Source of the DNA: Bradyrhizobium cajani
GTDB lineage: Bacteria > Pseudomonadota > Alphaproteobacteria > Rhizobiales > Xanthobacteraceae
Assembly: GCF_009759665.1 (NCBI RefSeq)
Contig: NZ_WQNE01000058.1
Location: 1 to 33,027, forward strand
Length of the DNA stretch: 33,027 nucleotides
Direction: 5' to 3'
In this document: piece by piece, positions 26,651 to 33,027 of the stretch
Layout of the letters: each line of letters begins with the position of its first letter
Position numbering within the stretch: position 1 is the stretch's first letter
Notes under the pieces: model-generated
The model's database searches: none
What the model saw: the letters and a program-made list of their open reading frames with translations, nothing else
Told to the model about the DNA's origin: nothing
Program-made: the position numbers and the translations under genes

Positions 26651-27103
26651 TCAGCCGGCCTTGTTCGGCGGCCATTCCTGGCGCTTGATCGTGCTGGTCC
26701 ATTGCAGGAAGTCGGCGAGGTCGTTGAGCTCCTGGTCGGTGAGGTTGAACTGCGGCATCTGTCGCCGCCCCGGCGCGCCCGAAGGCTGCGCCTGCATCCA
26801 GGCCTTCAGCGTCTCGCGCGCCCCGGCCGGATCCTCGTTGCCGCCCCAGCGATCCCAGACGTTGCCGACCTCGGGCGCGAAATAGGCACCCTCGCCGAGC
26901 AGGGTGTGGCAGTTGATGCAGGAGTTCTTCTCCCAGACATGCTTGCCGCGGGCGACCGACGACGTCAGCGCCGTCGTATCGGTCGAACTCGTGACCATGT
27001 AGTAATGGCTGTGCGCCGTCAGCCCTATGAAAATGGCGAAGAAGAAGGCCGAGCCGCCGTAGAAGACGTTTCGAGCGGCCGACTTGGTCAGGCGTTCAGC
27101 CAT
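26651..27103 (-). CDS. norC: Nitric oxide reductase cytochrome c subunit NorC (150 aa)
   Basis: Membrane-anchored monohaem cytochrome c that passes electrons to NorB. An N-terminal anchor helix is at about 13-32 (VFYGGSAFFFAIFIGLTAHS). The haem motif CINCH is at 62-66, with the likely axial ligand Met116 in RQMPQF. The ATG at 27103 is chosen because AGGA lies six bases before it. A TTG two codons earlier is a less likely start. A TTG-N8-CAA box lies 75-88 bases upstream, giving norC its own regulated promoter. Confidence 0.96.
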   Translation of the reverse strand: MAERLTKSAARNVFYGGSAFFFAIFIGLTAHSHYYMVTSSTDTTALTSSVARGKHVWEKNSCINCHTLLGEGAYFAPEVGNVWDRWGGNEDPAGARETLKAWMQAQPSGAPGRRQMPQFNLTDQELNDLADFLQWTSTIKRQEWPPNKAG

Positions 27104-27177
27104 TGCCAATCCTTTCCGGTTTGAGTCGTGCGAAAATCCGATGCTGTGATTTATTGCCGATTGGCGCGCACTGCTCT

Positions 27178-27191
27178 TTGAGGAAGCGCAA
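27178..27191. promoter_or_regulatory. TTG-N8-CAA box (FixK/NnrR type) before norC
   Basis: TTG (27178-27180), eight bases, CAA (27189-27191). The centre is about 82 bases from the norC ATG. A class II CRP/FNR activator at -41.5 would start transcription near 27143. The half-sites match FixK2 and NnrR sites, and which protein binds cannot be told from the core alone. Confidence 0.55.
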
Positions 27192-27218
27192 GGAGCGCAG
27201 CGATGCGCCCCGCCGCAG

Positions 27219-27482
27219 TCAGATCAGGACGACGACGGCGGACGCGAGCCAGGCGAACAGCACCACGACGAGGATCCACGCGCTCACGAGGCCGCGCCAG
27301 AGCGCCGGCGCGGCCCGAAGATCGAGGAAGTCGAGCACGATACGGCGGCCCTTGAGCGCGGCGAGCGTCAGCAGCAGGGCGTTGGCGAACAGCGGGCGCG
27401 GCACGAGCGGAGGCACCAGAATGGTCGCAAGCGCAAGGCCGATCAGCACGATCCAGGTGATGTCGAGACGATCCGGAATCAC
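27219..27482 (-). CDS. norF: NorF-like small membrane protein (87 aa)
   Basis: Small hydrophobic protein in the norF position. It has three likely membrane spans (about 9-27, 31-44 and 64-87) and a central basic segment KGRRIVLDFLDLR, as in NorF and subunit IV-like proteins of haem-copper oxidases. The start is GTG at 27482, whose bases overlap the norE stop (GTGA), indicating coupling. The much longer open frame upstream reads antisense to norE and is not used. The role in NO reductase assembly or activity is not firmly known. Recognition depends on position as much as sequence. Confidence 0.75.
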   Translation of the reverse strand: MIPDRLDITWIVLIGLALATILVPPLVPRPLFANALLLTLAALKGRRIVLDFLDLRAAPALWRGLVSAWILVVVLFAWLASAVVVLI

Positions 27483-28057
27483 GGCTGCACCAGATAGATG
27501 ATCGGGAACATGACGATCCATAAGAGATCGACCATGTGCCAGAAGGCAGTTCCCGTCTCGACGCCCGCGGCTTCGGCACCCCGGGAAACCACGGCCAGGA
27601 TCACGATGCCAAGGCCGACATGCAGAAGATGAAAGCCGGTGAGGAGAAAATAGAGGGTGAAGAACGAGCTGGTCTCCAGGCCGATTCCCTGGCCGATCTC
27701 GCCGGCATATTCGAACAGCTTGATCGCGATGAAGACGCCGCCGAGCGCCATGGCGCCAAGCAGCCAGCCCCGCGCGGCGCGCTTGTCCCCCGCCCGCGCG
27801 GCGGCCGTGCCGCGCGCCGCGGCCCAGCCGCTCGTCACGAGGACAATGGTGTTGAGCCCGGCGAGATGCGCGTCGAGCGTGGCCTGGCCGGCCGCGAACA
27901 TCGCGGGATGAATTGCGCGGGCGACGATGAACGCGCCGAGGAACAGGCCGAAGGCGGCGAGCTCGCTGAAGATCAGCACCCAGATCATGGGGTCGCCGGG
28001 AAGGTCTTCGAGGATACCCCAGCCGGTTTCCTGTTGTTCGCAATCCGCCGCCGACAT
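27479..28057 (-). CDS. norE: NorE, cytochrome c oxidase subunit III-like protein (192 aa)
   Basis: Polytopic membrane protein related to subunit III of haem-copper oxidases. It has about five helices with the family features GDPMIWVLIFSELAAFGLFLGAF near the N-terminus, IKLFEYAGEI in the middle and YFLLTGFHLLHVGLGIVIL towards the end. NorE supports full NO reductase function in denitrifiers but is not catalytic. It is the first gene of the nor cluster here, with a TTG-N8-CAA box 54-67 bases upstream of its ATG, and is coupled to norF by overlap. Confidence 0.9.
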   Translation of the reverse strand: MSAADCEQQETGWGILEDLPGDPMIWVLIFSELAAFGLFLGAFIVARAIHPAMFAAGQATLDAHLAGLNTIVLVTSGWAAARGTAAARAGDKRAARGWLLGAMALGGVFIAIKLFEYAGEIGQGIGLETSSFFTLYFLLTGFHLLHVGLGIVILAVVSRGAEAAGVETGTAFWHMVDLLWIVMFPIIYLVQP

Positions 28058-28110
28058 CTGATTTCCGAATCAAGGATGCCGACAGATACCTCGGCGGCGC
28101 GGCACCGAAT

Positions 28111-28124
28111 TTGACGCCGGACAA
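28111..28124. promoter_or_regulatory. TTG-N8-CAA box (FixK/NnrR type) before norE
   Basis: TTG (28111-28113), eight bases, CAA (28122-28124). The centre lies about 60 bases from the norE ATG. Activation at -41.5 would place the transcript start near 28076, giving a leader of about 18 bases. The box is symmetric and also lies upstream of the divergent 51-residue protein gene at 28253. Confidence 0.55.
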
Positions 28125-28252
28125 AGAAGGCGGCCGGCCCTGGGTGTTTGCGCTACCGCAACGTCCCGGCCGCCCCGCCGTCATAGGGTTGGATGCACCT
28201 GGCGACTCAGAGATCGCCGAGATTGGCGGTTCCACGAAACGGCGAAGACGAT

Positions 28253-28408
28253 ATGACCGACGCACAGATCGGACTGATGACAGCGACGCCCATCATCATC
28301 GCGTTTGCCATCGCACTCAGGCGGATGGGCGTGCTGTCGACCGTGGCAACCGTATCGGCGGTGAGTCTCTCCGTCGCGATCGCGATGGTGCTCTTCACCA
28401 CGCAGTAA
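28253..28408 (+). CDS. Small two-span membrane protein (51 aa), unknown
   Basis: I do not recognise the family. From the ATG at 28253 the protein is MTDAQIGLMTATPIII.., with two hydrophobic helices (about 6-22 and 27-48) joined by a short RRM turn. The turn predicts a hairpin with both ends on the periplasmic side. The arginine-rich leader that an earlier in-frame ATG (28193) would add is unlike a membrane protein. The upstream GAAGAC is a weak ribosome binding site. It is divergent from norE and might share the TTG-N8-CAA box, whose centre lies about 135 bases upstream. Confidence 0.5.
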   Translation: MTDAQIGLMTATPIIIAFAIALRRMGVLSTVATVSAVSLSVAIAMVLFTTQ

Positions 28409-28574
28409 TCCGCGGGGCAGGCATTGCTAACCCCGAAAGAGTGTCAGAAATTGCGGGGAATACCAATTCCTGCGGCGAAAAGAGATCAAGCCGTTGACTT
28501 CCATCGCGGGAACCCAAAAACCTGACTCCAGGAGCGCACGAGACAGTGAAGACTGAACAAGGGCAGCGCCTTCC
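28409..28574. other. Short intergenic region before the response regulator
   Basis: No gene is seen. An AACCCCG to CGGGGAA inverted pair around 28428-28464 is the only structure noted, and it is weak. TTGACT near 28495-28500 could be a -35 box for the response regulator, but no good -10 follows. Confidence 0.35.
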
Positions 28575-29210
28575 GTGTCAGGAGAGCAGTTGTCTGCCAC
28601 CGTCTACATTGTCGATGACGATACTTGCTTCCGAGCTGCGATCCAACGGCAATTGGAGCAGGCCGGGTATCGTGTGGTCGCCTATGCATCGGCCGAGCAA
28701 GTGTTGGAGCAGCCGCCCAACGAAAACGAGCCCAGCTGCATTCTCCTCGACGTTCGGATGCCCGTCTTGAGTGGACTGGAGCTACAAAGCCGCTTGCTGG
28801 AACGTGGCTCGACTCTCCCGATCCTGTTTCTCACCGGCTATTTCGACGTGAGTGCCACAGTCAAGGCAATCAAGGCAGGCGCCGAAGACTTCCTGATCAA
28901 GCCCGTCCAATCGGACGATCTCCTTGGCGCGATTGAGCGAGCTCTCGCGCGTCACCGGTCAGCGCTTGCGCTCCAACGCGAATTCGATGATCTGCGAAGT
29001 CGCTTTGCAAGCTTAACCCCGCGCGAGCGGCAGGTGTTTGTGTTTCTTGTTGCAGGCAAGACCAGCAGGCAGGTGGCTGACGAGTTGGGGACGACGGTAC
29101 GGACGATCAAGGCCCACCGCAAGAACGTGATGGAGAAGATGAAAGCTGGAAGTCGGGCTGAACTCGTGTTGATGGGCGAACGGCTGGGGGTTGGCACGCC
29201 TCACGACTGA
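28575..29210 (+). CDS. FixJ/NarL-type response regulator, orphan (211 aa)
   Basis: Two-domain regulator. The receiver domain (about 8-125) has phospho-acceptor Asp59 (ILLDVRMP), acidic cluster Asp14-16, the LTGYFD switch region and Lys109 (FLIKP). The C-terminal LuxR-type helix-turn-helix is at about 146-205 (LTPRERQVFVFLVAGKTSRQVADELGTTVRTIKAHRKNVMEKM). It most resembles FixJ/TodT/StyR-type regulators. No histidine kinase gene lies in the window, so its partner is elsewhere. The start is uncertain: GTG at 28575, or TTG at 28590, which has AGGAGAG right before it and begins directly at the receiver strand. It converges with the AraC-type gene, 17 bases apart. Confidence 0.9.
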   Translation: MSGEQLSATVYIVDDDTCFRAAIQRQLEQAGYRVVAYASAEQVLEQPPNENEPSCILLDVRMPVLSGLELQSRLLERGSTLPILFLTGYFDVSATVKAIKAGAEDFLIKPVQSDDLLGAIERALARHRSALALQREFDDLRSRFASLTPRERQVFVFLVAGKTSRQVADELGTTVRTIKAHRKNVMEKMKAGSRAELVLMGERLGVGTPHD

Positions 29211-29227
29211 TTGGGAGTGATGCAACT

Positions 29228-30121
29228 CTATGGAAGACCCGAGCCGGCTTCCCGCCGGAAAACCGTCGGCGTCACACCAACGAACTTTCGGAATACCCGG
29301 TTCAATTGCGATGGATCGCCAAATCCTGCGGCCAGTGCCACGTCTGCGAGCGAGAGATCGGGAGCGGAGAGCAGCAGCTCTTTCGCGCGGCGGGTTCTCT
29401 CCGACAGGACGTACTGGTAGGGCGAGCGTCCAACGGCGTCCTTGAACGCCCTGATGAAGTGATAATGGCTCAGTCCCGCCACGCCTGCCAGGTCGGATAT
29501 CGAGATTTCGGCCGAGATTCGAGCATCGACAAATTCCTGAACCCGCTTCAACTGACGCGCAGTGAGCCCTCCCCGAACCTGGCCCGGAGACGAACGCTTT
29601 GGATCAGCGGCGTGCCGCAGCTCCCACAGAAGCAACAGCCCGAGTGTCTCCGCATAGGCATGGTCGTTGATGCCGGAGCCATCCAGGACACCTTGAAGCT
29701 TCTTGAGCGTCGCCTTGAGATTGTCGTTCTCGAAGTAAAGCGATGGCGGAATTTGCGAGATATCATCTGCCTCGTGAACCGACTTGGCCGGGGTGAGATG
29801 CACCCCAAAGACGGACGCAACGCCGCCGTTGACACGATGCCAGCCCTGAACCGACGATCCGACCGGCACGAACGTCAACCTGTCTCGAAGGTCGGTTCGT
29901 GTTGAAGGGCTCCCTCCTATTATCGTCGTCTCTCCCGCGGAGCGAACGGAATCATGCAGCGCGAGGAAGGCCGCATCTCCCCTGACGCGAAACTCCAGCT
30001 CCGTTTGCGGAAACCGCAGAAGCTCGGCAGAGAACCAGGACCACGATATCCGTTGAACTGAGGCGCGATGCCGCGTCTCAGCGTGCCGCTCGCGCCATTC
30101 GAGCTTTCCGGACGGCTCCAA
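29228..30121 (-). CDS. AraC-family transcriptional regulator (297 aa)
   Basis: The C-terminal AraC DNA-binding domain (about 184-297) has two helix-turn-helix units: ISDLAGVAGLSHYHFIRAFK near 206-227 and LADVALAAGFGDPSQLNRVFRKFVGVTP near 256-282. The N-terminal 180 residues form a putative sensing domain of the AraC-binding type (FRVRGDAAFLALHD..). No ATG fits. The TTG at 30121 is chosen because GGAGG lies six bases upstream and the reading frame before it is antisense to gguB. It lies downstream of gguB on the same strand beyond a hairpin. A role in regulating the sugar importer is possible but unproven. Confidence 0.85.
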   Translation of the reverse strand: MEPSGKLEWRERHAETRHRASVQRISWSWFSAELLRFPQTELEFRVRGDAAFLALHDSVRSAGETTIIGGSPSTRTDLRDRLTFVPVGSSVQGWHRVNGGVASVFGVHLTPAKSVHEADDISQIPPSLYFENDNLKATLKKLQGVLDGSGINDHAYAETLGLLLLWELRHAADPKRSSPGQVRGGLTARQLKRVQEFVDARISAEISISDLAGVAGLSHYHFIRAFKDAVGRSPYQYVLSERTRRAKELLLSAPDLSLADVALAAGFGDPSQLNRVFRKFVGVTPTVFRREAGSGLP

Positions 30122-30148
30122 GCCCTTCCTCCAAAGATATTGTCTGCT

Positions 30149-30180
30149 GCGGAGACGCCTGCAGATTTGCGCGTCTCCGC
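30149..30180. terminator. Stem-loop after gguB (probable terminator)
   Basis: Ten-base perfect arms GCGGAGACGC (30149-30158) and GCGTCTCCGC (30171-30180) flank a 12-base loop that can itself pair GCA with TGC. It lies between the gguB stop and the AraC-type start. No clear U-tract follows on the minus strand, so it may be a Rho-assisted end or a 3' stabiliser. Confidence 0.5.
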
Positions 30181-30204
30181 GACCTCTTGGACCGCTTCGA
30201 TGAG

Positions 30205-31395
30205 CTAGCGCCGCTGGTTGTACACGTCGATGCAGACCGCCCCGAGCAGCACCAGGCCCTTGATGACCTGCTGGTAGTCGATGCCGATGCCGAGGATGGA
30301 CATGCCGTTGTTCATCACGCCCATGATCATGGCGCCGACCACTGCGCCGCCGACGCGCCCCACCCCGCCATAGGCCGAGGCACCGCCGATGAAGCAGGCG
30401 GCGATGACGTCGAGCTCGAAGCCGAGGCCGGCTTTCGGGGTCGCGGTGTTGAGGCGCGCGGCGAAGACGAGGCCGGCGAGCGCGGCGAGCACGCCCATGT
30501 TGACGAAGGTGAGGAAGGTCAACCGCTCGGTCTTGATACCCGACAGGCTTGCCGCCTTGGCGTTGCCGCCGACCGCATAGATCTGCCGACCGATCACGGT
30601 GCGCCGGGTCACGAAGCCGTAAAGCGCGATCAACGCCGTCATGATGACCAGCACGTTCGGCAGGCCGCGATGCGAGGCGATCAGATAGGTGAAGTAGAGC
30701 ACGGCGCAGGCCAACAGAACGCTCTTGCCCAGGAAGAAACCATAAGGCTCGACCTCGATGCCATGCGCCTGCTCGCGCGACCGGCTCTTGGCGCTGGCGT
30801 AGACGAGGCCGAGCGCGAGCACCGCTCCGATCAGCATGGACGTCGGATGCAGCGTGCCGGCCTCGGGCAGCAGTTCGGGAATGAACCCGGACGACAATTT
30901 CTGGAAGGTCGCCGGGAACGGCCCAAGCGACTGGCCCTGCAACACCGCGAGCGCGAGGCCCTTGAACACCAGCATGCCCGCCAGGGTGACGATGAAGGAC
31001 GGGATCTTGAAATAGGCGACCCAATAGCCCTGCGCCGCACCGATCGCCGCGCCCAGCAGCAGGCAGGCAATGAAAGCCAACATGTAGTCGACCTTGTAGG
31101 TCACCATCAGAAGAGCGGCGACAGCGCCGACGAAGCCCGCGACCGAACCGACCGAGAGGTCGATGTGCCCGGTCACGATCACCAGCAGCATGCCCAGCGC
31201 CATGATGACGATGTAGCTGTTCTGGAGCACCAGGTTGGTCAGGTTGAGCGGCTGGAGCAGCGTGCCGCCGGTCATCACCTGGAAGAACAGCATGATCGCG
31301 ACCAGCGACATCAGCATGCCGTAGTTGCGCAGATTGTTCTTGATGAAGCTGCCGTGCCGGCGCTCCTCGGGCAGCGACACCGTCTTGTCGGTCAT
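30205..31395 (-). CDS. gguB: Multiple-monosaccharide ABC transporter permease GguB (396 aa)
   Basis: Inner-membrane permease of the ribose/xylose (BPD_transp_2) type, closest in layout to GguB/MmsB of the ChvE-GguAB importer for several monosaccharides. The first helix is at about 26-44 (NYGMLMSLVAIMLFFQVMT). The family segments are NSYIVIMALGMLLVIVTGHIDLSVGSVAGFVGA and, near the C-terminus, IAACFIGGASAYGGVGRVGGAVVGAMIMGVMNNGMSI. The extra-long middle region (about 180-240) is typical of this subfamily and explains the 396-residue length. Its ATG overlaps the gguA stop (ATGA). It probably acts as a homodimer with GguA. Confidence 0.92.
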   Translation of the reverse strand: MTDKTVSLPEERRHGSFIKNNLRNYGMLMSLVAIMLFFQVMTGGTLLQPLNLTNLVLQNSYIVIMALGMLLVIVTGHIDLSVGSVAGFVGAVAALLMVTYKVDYMLAFIACLLLGAAIGAAQGYWVAYFKIPSFIVTLAGMLVFKGLALAVLQGQSLGPFPATFQKLSSGFIPELLPEAGTLHPTSMLIGAVLALGLVYASAKSRSREQAHGIEVEPYGFFLGKSVLLACAVLYFTYLIASHRGLPNVLVIMTALIALYGFVTRRTVIGRQIYAVGGNAKAASLSGIKTERLTFLTFVNMGVLAALAGLVFAARLNTATPKAGLGFELDVIAACFIGGASAYGGVGRVGGAVVGAMIMGVMNNGMSILGIGIDYQQVIKGLVLLGAVCIDVYNQRR

Positions 31396-32984
31396 GGCTG
31401 CGATCCTCCCATCTCCGCGGCCGCATGAGCGCCGCTTCCGTTGCTTCTCTCGTTGCGCATGATGGCGCGCATGATCTTTTCCTGCGTCGCCTCGGATCCC
31501 CTGAACTCGCCGACGAAGGCGCCGTCGTTCATGACACAGATGCGATCGCAGATGCCGAGCAGTTCGGGCATCTCCGAGGAGATCACCACGACGCCGCGGC
31601 CGGCCTCCGCCAGCTCGTTGATGATACAGTAAATCTCGTATTTGGCACCGACGTCGATGCCCCGCGTCGGCTCGTCCAGGATCAGCACCTTCGGGTCGGT
31701 CATCAGCCATTTCGACAGCACGACCTTCTGCTGATTGCCGCCGGAGAGCTGGCCGGTCTCCTGGTAGACGTCGGAGCAGCGGATGCGCATCCGGTTGCGG
31801 TAGTCGCTGGCGACCTTCAGCTCGGCGATGTCGTCGATCACGCGGCCGGGCGCGACCTGATCGAGGCTGGCGAGCGTGATGTTCTTGCGCACGTCGTCGG
31901 CAAGGATCAGGCCGAGCTGCTTGCGATCCTCGGTGACATAGGCGAGGCCGGCGTCGATCGCGGCCGCGACGCTCGGCAGCACCATCTCCCTGCCCTCAAG
32001 CCGGAGAGAGCCACTGATCGTGGTGCCCCAGGAGCGGCCGAACAGGCTCATGGCGAATTCGGTGCGGCCGGCGCCCATCAGGCCGGCGATGCCGACGACC
32101 TCGCCGCGCTTGACGCTGAAATTGACGTTCTTGATCACCTGCCGCTCGGGATGGATCGGGTGATAGATCGACCAGTTCTCGACCGTGAGGACGGGTTCGC
32201 CGATCTTCGCGCTGCGCTCGGGGAAGCGGTGAGCGAGGTCGCGGTTGACCATGCTGCGGATGATGCGATCCTCCTGGATCGCCTCGGCACGGCAATCGAT
32301 GCTGTCGACCGTGCGGCCGTCACGCAGCACCGTGATGTGGTCGGCGACCTTGGCGACCTCGTTCAGCTTGTGCGAGATCAGGATCGAGCCGATGCCCTGC
32401 TCGCGGAACTTCATCAGCCGTTCGAGCAGCGCGGCGCTGTCCGCCTCGTTGAGGCTCGCGGTCGGCTCATCCAGGATCAGCATCCGCACCCGCTTGGAGA
32501 GCGCCTTGGCGATCTCGACCAGCTGCTGCTTGCCGACGCCGAGATCGGTGATCAGCGTATCCGGCGATTCCTTCAGGCCGACCTGGGCAAGCAGGTCCCG
32601 CGTGCGCCGATAGACCTCATCCCGGTCGATCACCCCCAACTTCGATGGCGGATGCGACAGGAAGATGTTCTCGGCGATCGACATCAGCGGGATCAGCGCC
32701 AGCTCCTGGTGGATGATGATGATGCCGAGCGCCTCGGAATCATTGATGTCGCGGAAGCGCCGCTCCTCGCCCTCGAAGACGATGGTACCTTCATAGCTGC
32801 CGTGCGGATAGACCCCGCTCAGCACCTTCATCAGCGTCGACTTGCCGGCGCCGTTCTCGCCGACGAGGGCGTGGATCTGCCCGGCCTCGACCTGGAAGTT
32901 GACGTCGCGCAGCGCCTGCACACCGGCAAAGCTCTTGCTGACGTTGCGCATCTCCAGCATTGCGGTCATTGCGTCATGTCCCAT
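31392..32984 (-). CDS. gguA: Multiple-monosaccharide ABC transporter ATP-binding protein GguA (530 aa)
   Basis: Sugar-type ATPase with two fused ABC domains. The first has Walker A GENGAGKS (42-49), LGVGKQQLVEIAKAL as a degenerate signature, and Walker B MLILDEPTASL. The second (from about 265) has the degenerate Walker A GLMGAGRTE, signature LSGGNQQKVVLSKWL and LILDEPTRGIDVGAK. This asymmetry is normal for RbsA/XylG/GguA proteins. Start ATG is 32984, or an in-frame ATG at 32969 (MTAMLEMRNVSK), which resembles the usual opening better. A 24-base palindrome lies just upstream. ChvE-type binding protein is expected beyond the right edge. Confidence 0.93.
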   Translation of the reverse strand: MGHDAMTAMLEMRNVSKSFAGVQALRDVNFQVEAGQIHALVGENGAGKSTLMKVLSGVYPHGSYEGTIVFEGEERRFRDINDSEALGIIIIHQELALIPLMSIAENIFLSHPPSKLGVIDRDEVYRRTRDLLAQVGLKESPDTLITDLGVGKQQLVEIAKALSKRVRMLILDEPTASLNEADSAALLERLMKFREQGIGSILISHKLNEVAKVADHITVLRDGRTVDSIDCRAEAIQEDRIIRSMVNRDLAHRFPERSAKIGEPVLTVENWSIYHPIHPERQVIKNVNFSVKRGEVVGIAGLMGAGRTEFAMSLFGRSWGTTISGSLRLEGREMVLPSVAAAIDAGLAYVTEDRKQLGLILADDVRKNITLASLDQVAPGRVIDDIAELKVASDYRNRMRIRCSDVYQETGQLSGGNQQKVVLSKWLMTDPKVLILDEPTRGIDVGAKYEIYCIINELAEAGRGVVVISSEMPELLGICDRICVMNDGAFVGEFRGSEATQEKIMRAIMRNERSNGSGAHAAAEMGGSQP

Positions 32985-32995
32985 CCGTTAGTTCA

Positions 32996-33019
32996 CCTCT
33001 CCCCGCCGGCGGGGAGAGG
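32996..33019. repeat. Perfect 24-base palindrome CCTCTCCCCGCC/GGCGGGGAGAGG before gguA
   Basis: Twelve-base perfect arms with no spacer, 11 bases upstream of the first gguA ATG. It is probably intercistronic between a binding-protein gene to the right and gguA. On the minus strand the second arm contains GGAGAGG, the only ribosome-binding-like sequence before the 32984 start. It shares the CTCTCCC/GGGAGAG core with hairpins at 4989 and 20709. Confidence 0.65.
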
Positions 33020-33027
33020 TCGAAATG

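Noticed and set aside
28059..28072. TGATT-N4-AATCA inverted repeat just before norE as an FNR-type site
   Set aside because: It does not fit the TTGAT-N4-ATCAA spacing, and it overlaps the likely transcript leader.
30122..31426. Apparent fusion of the AraC-type regulator with 434 upstream residues
   Set aside because: The upstream part is the antiparallel-type frame shadow of gguB, low-complexity and Arg/Gly rich. A strong ribosome binding site and TTG at 30121 define the real gene.

Overview
The window looks like chromosomal DNA of a high-GC alphaproteobacterium, most likely Bradyrhizobium or a close relative. This rests on gene content (norEFCBQD, gguAB, two large ABC-uptake operons), TTG-N8-CAA boxes of the FixK/NnrR type, and dispersed intergenic repeats. 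The assignment is inference, since no rRNA or other marker is present. Most genes are on the minus strand.

Positions 1-3150 are an accessory-looking edge. The first 39 bases are the start of an IS481-type transposase leaving the window. Then come two small convergent hypothetical membrane proteins, a gene-poor stretch, a SnoaL-like protein, an alpha/beta hydrolase, and a repeat containing the inverted pair AGCGGACAT/ATGTCCGCT.

Positions 3151-12967 hold a peptide-type (family 5) ABC importer, ordered permease, permease, ATPase, ATPase, binding protein. An amidase-signature enzyme lies on each side and a divergent LysR regulator sits at the upstream end. An ATAC-N7-GTAT LysR box lies between the LysR gene and the first amidase. 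The layout suggests uptake and hydrolysis of an amide-containing compound.

Positions 12980-22387 form a polyol/sugar-alcohol catabolic locus: binding protein, two permeases, a MalK-type ATPase, a short-chain dehydrogenase, an FGGY kinase with a TCS motif (D-ribulokinase type) and a PfkB kinase. A SorC-type regulator and a HAD phosphatase-like gene follow as a second unit. Two 35-bp palindromes of the same 15-5-15 design stand before the transport operon and before the HAD-regulator operon. They are the likely regulator operators.

Positions 22463-28057 are the complete nitric oxide reductase cluster, transcribed norE-norF-norC-norB-norQ-norD, with one TTG-N8-CAA box before norE and another before norC. 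A GC-rich stem-loop separates norCB from norQD. A 51-residue membrane protein is divergent from norE.

Positions 28575-33027 hold an orphan FixJ-type response regulator, a convergent AraC-type regulator with a probable TTG start, and gguB and gguA of a ChvE-type multiple-monosaccharide importer. The sugar-binding protein would be expected just beyond the right edge. I see no tRNA, rRNA or CRISPR array. The most interesting signals are the paired operators, the amidase-bracketed transporter, the two nor boxes with the adjacent small protein, and the repeated CTCTCCC/GGGAGAG hairpins.
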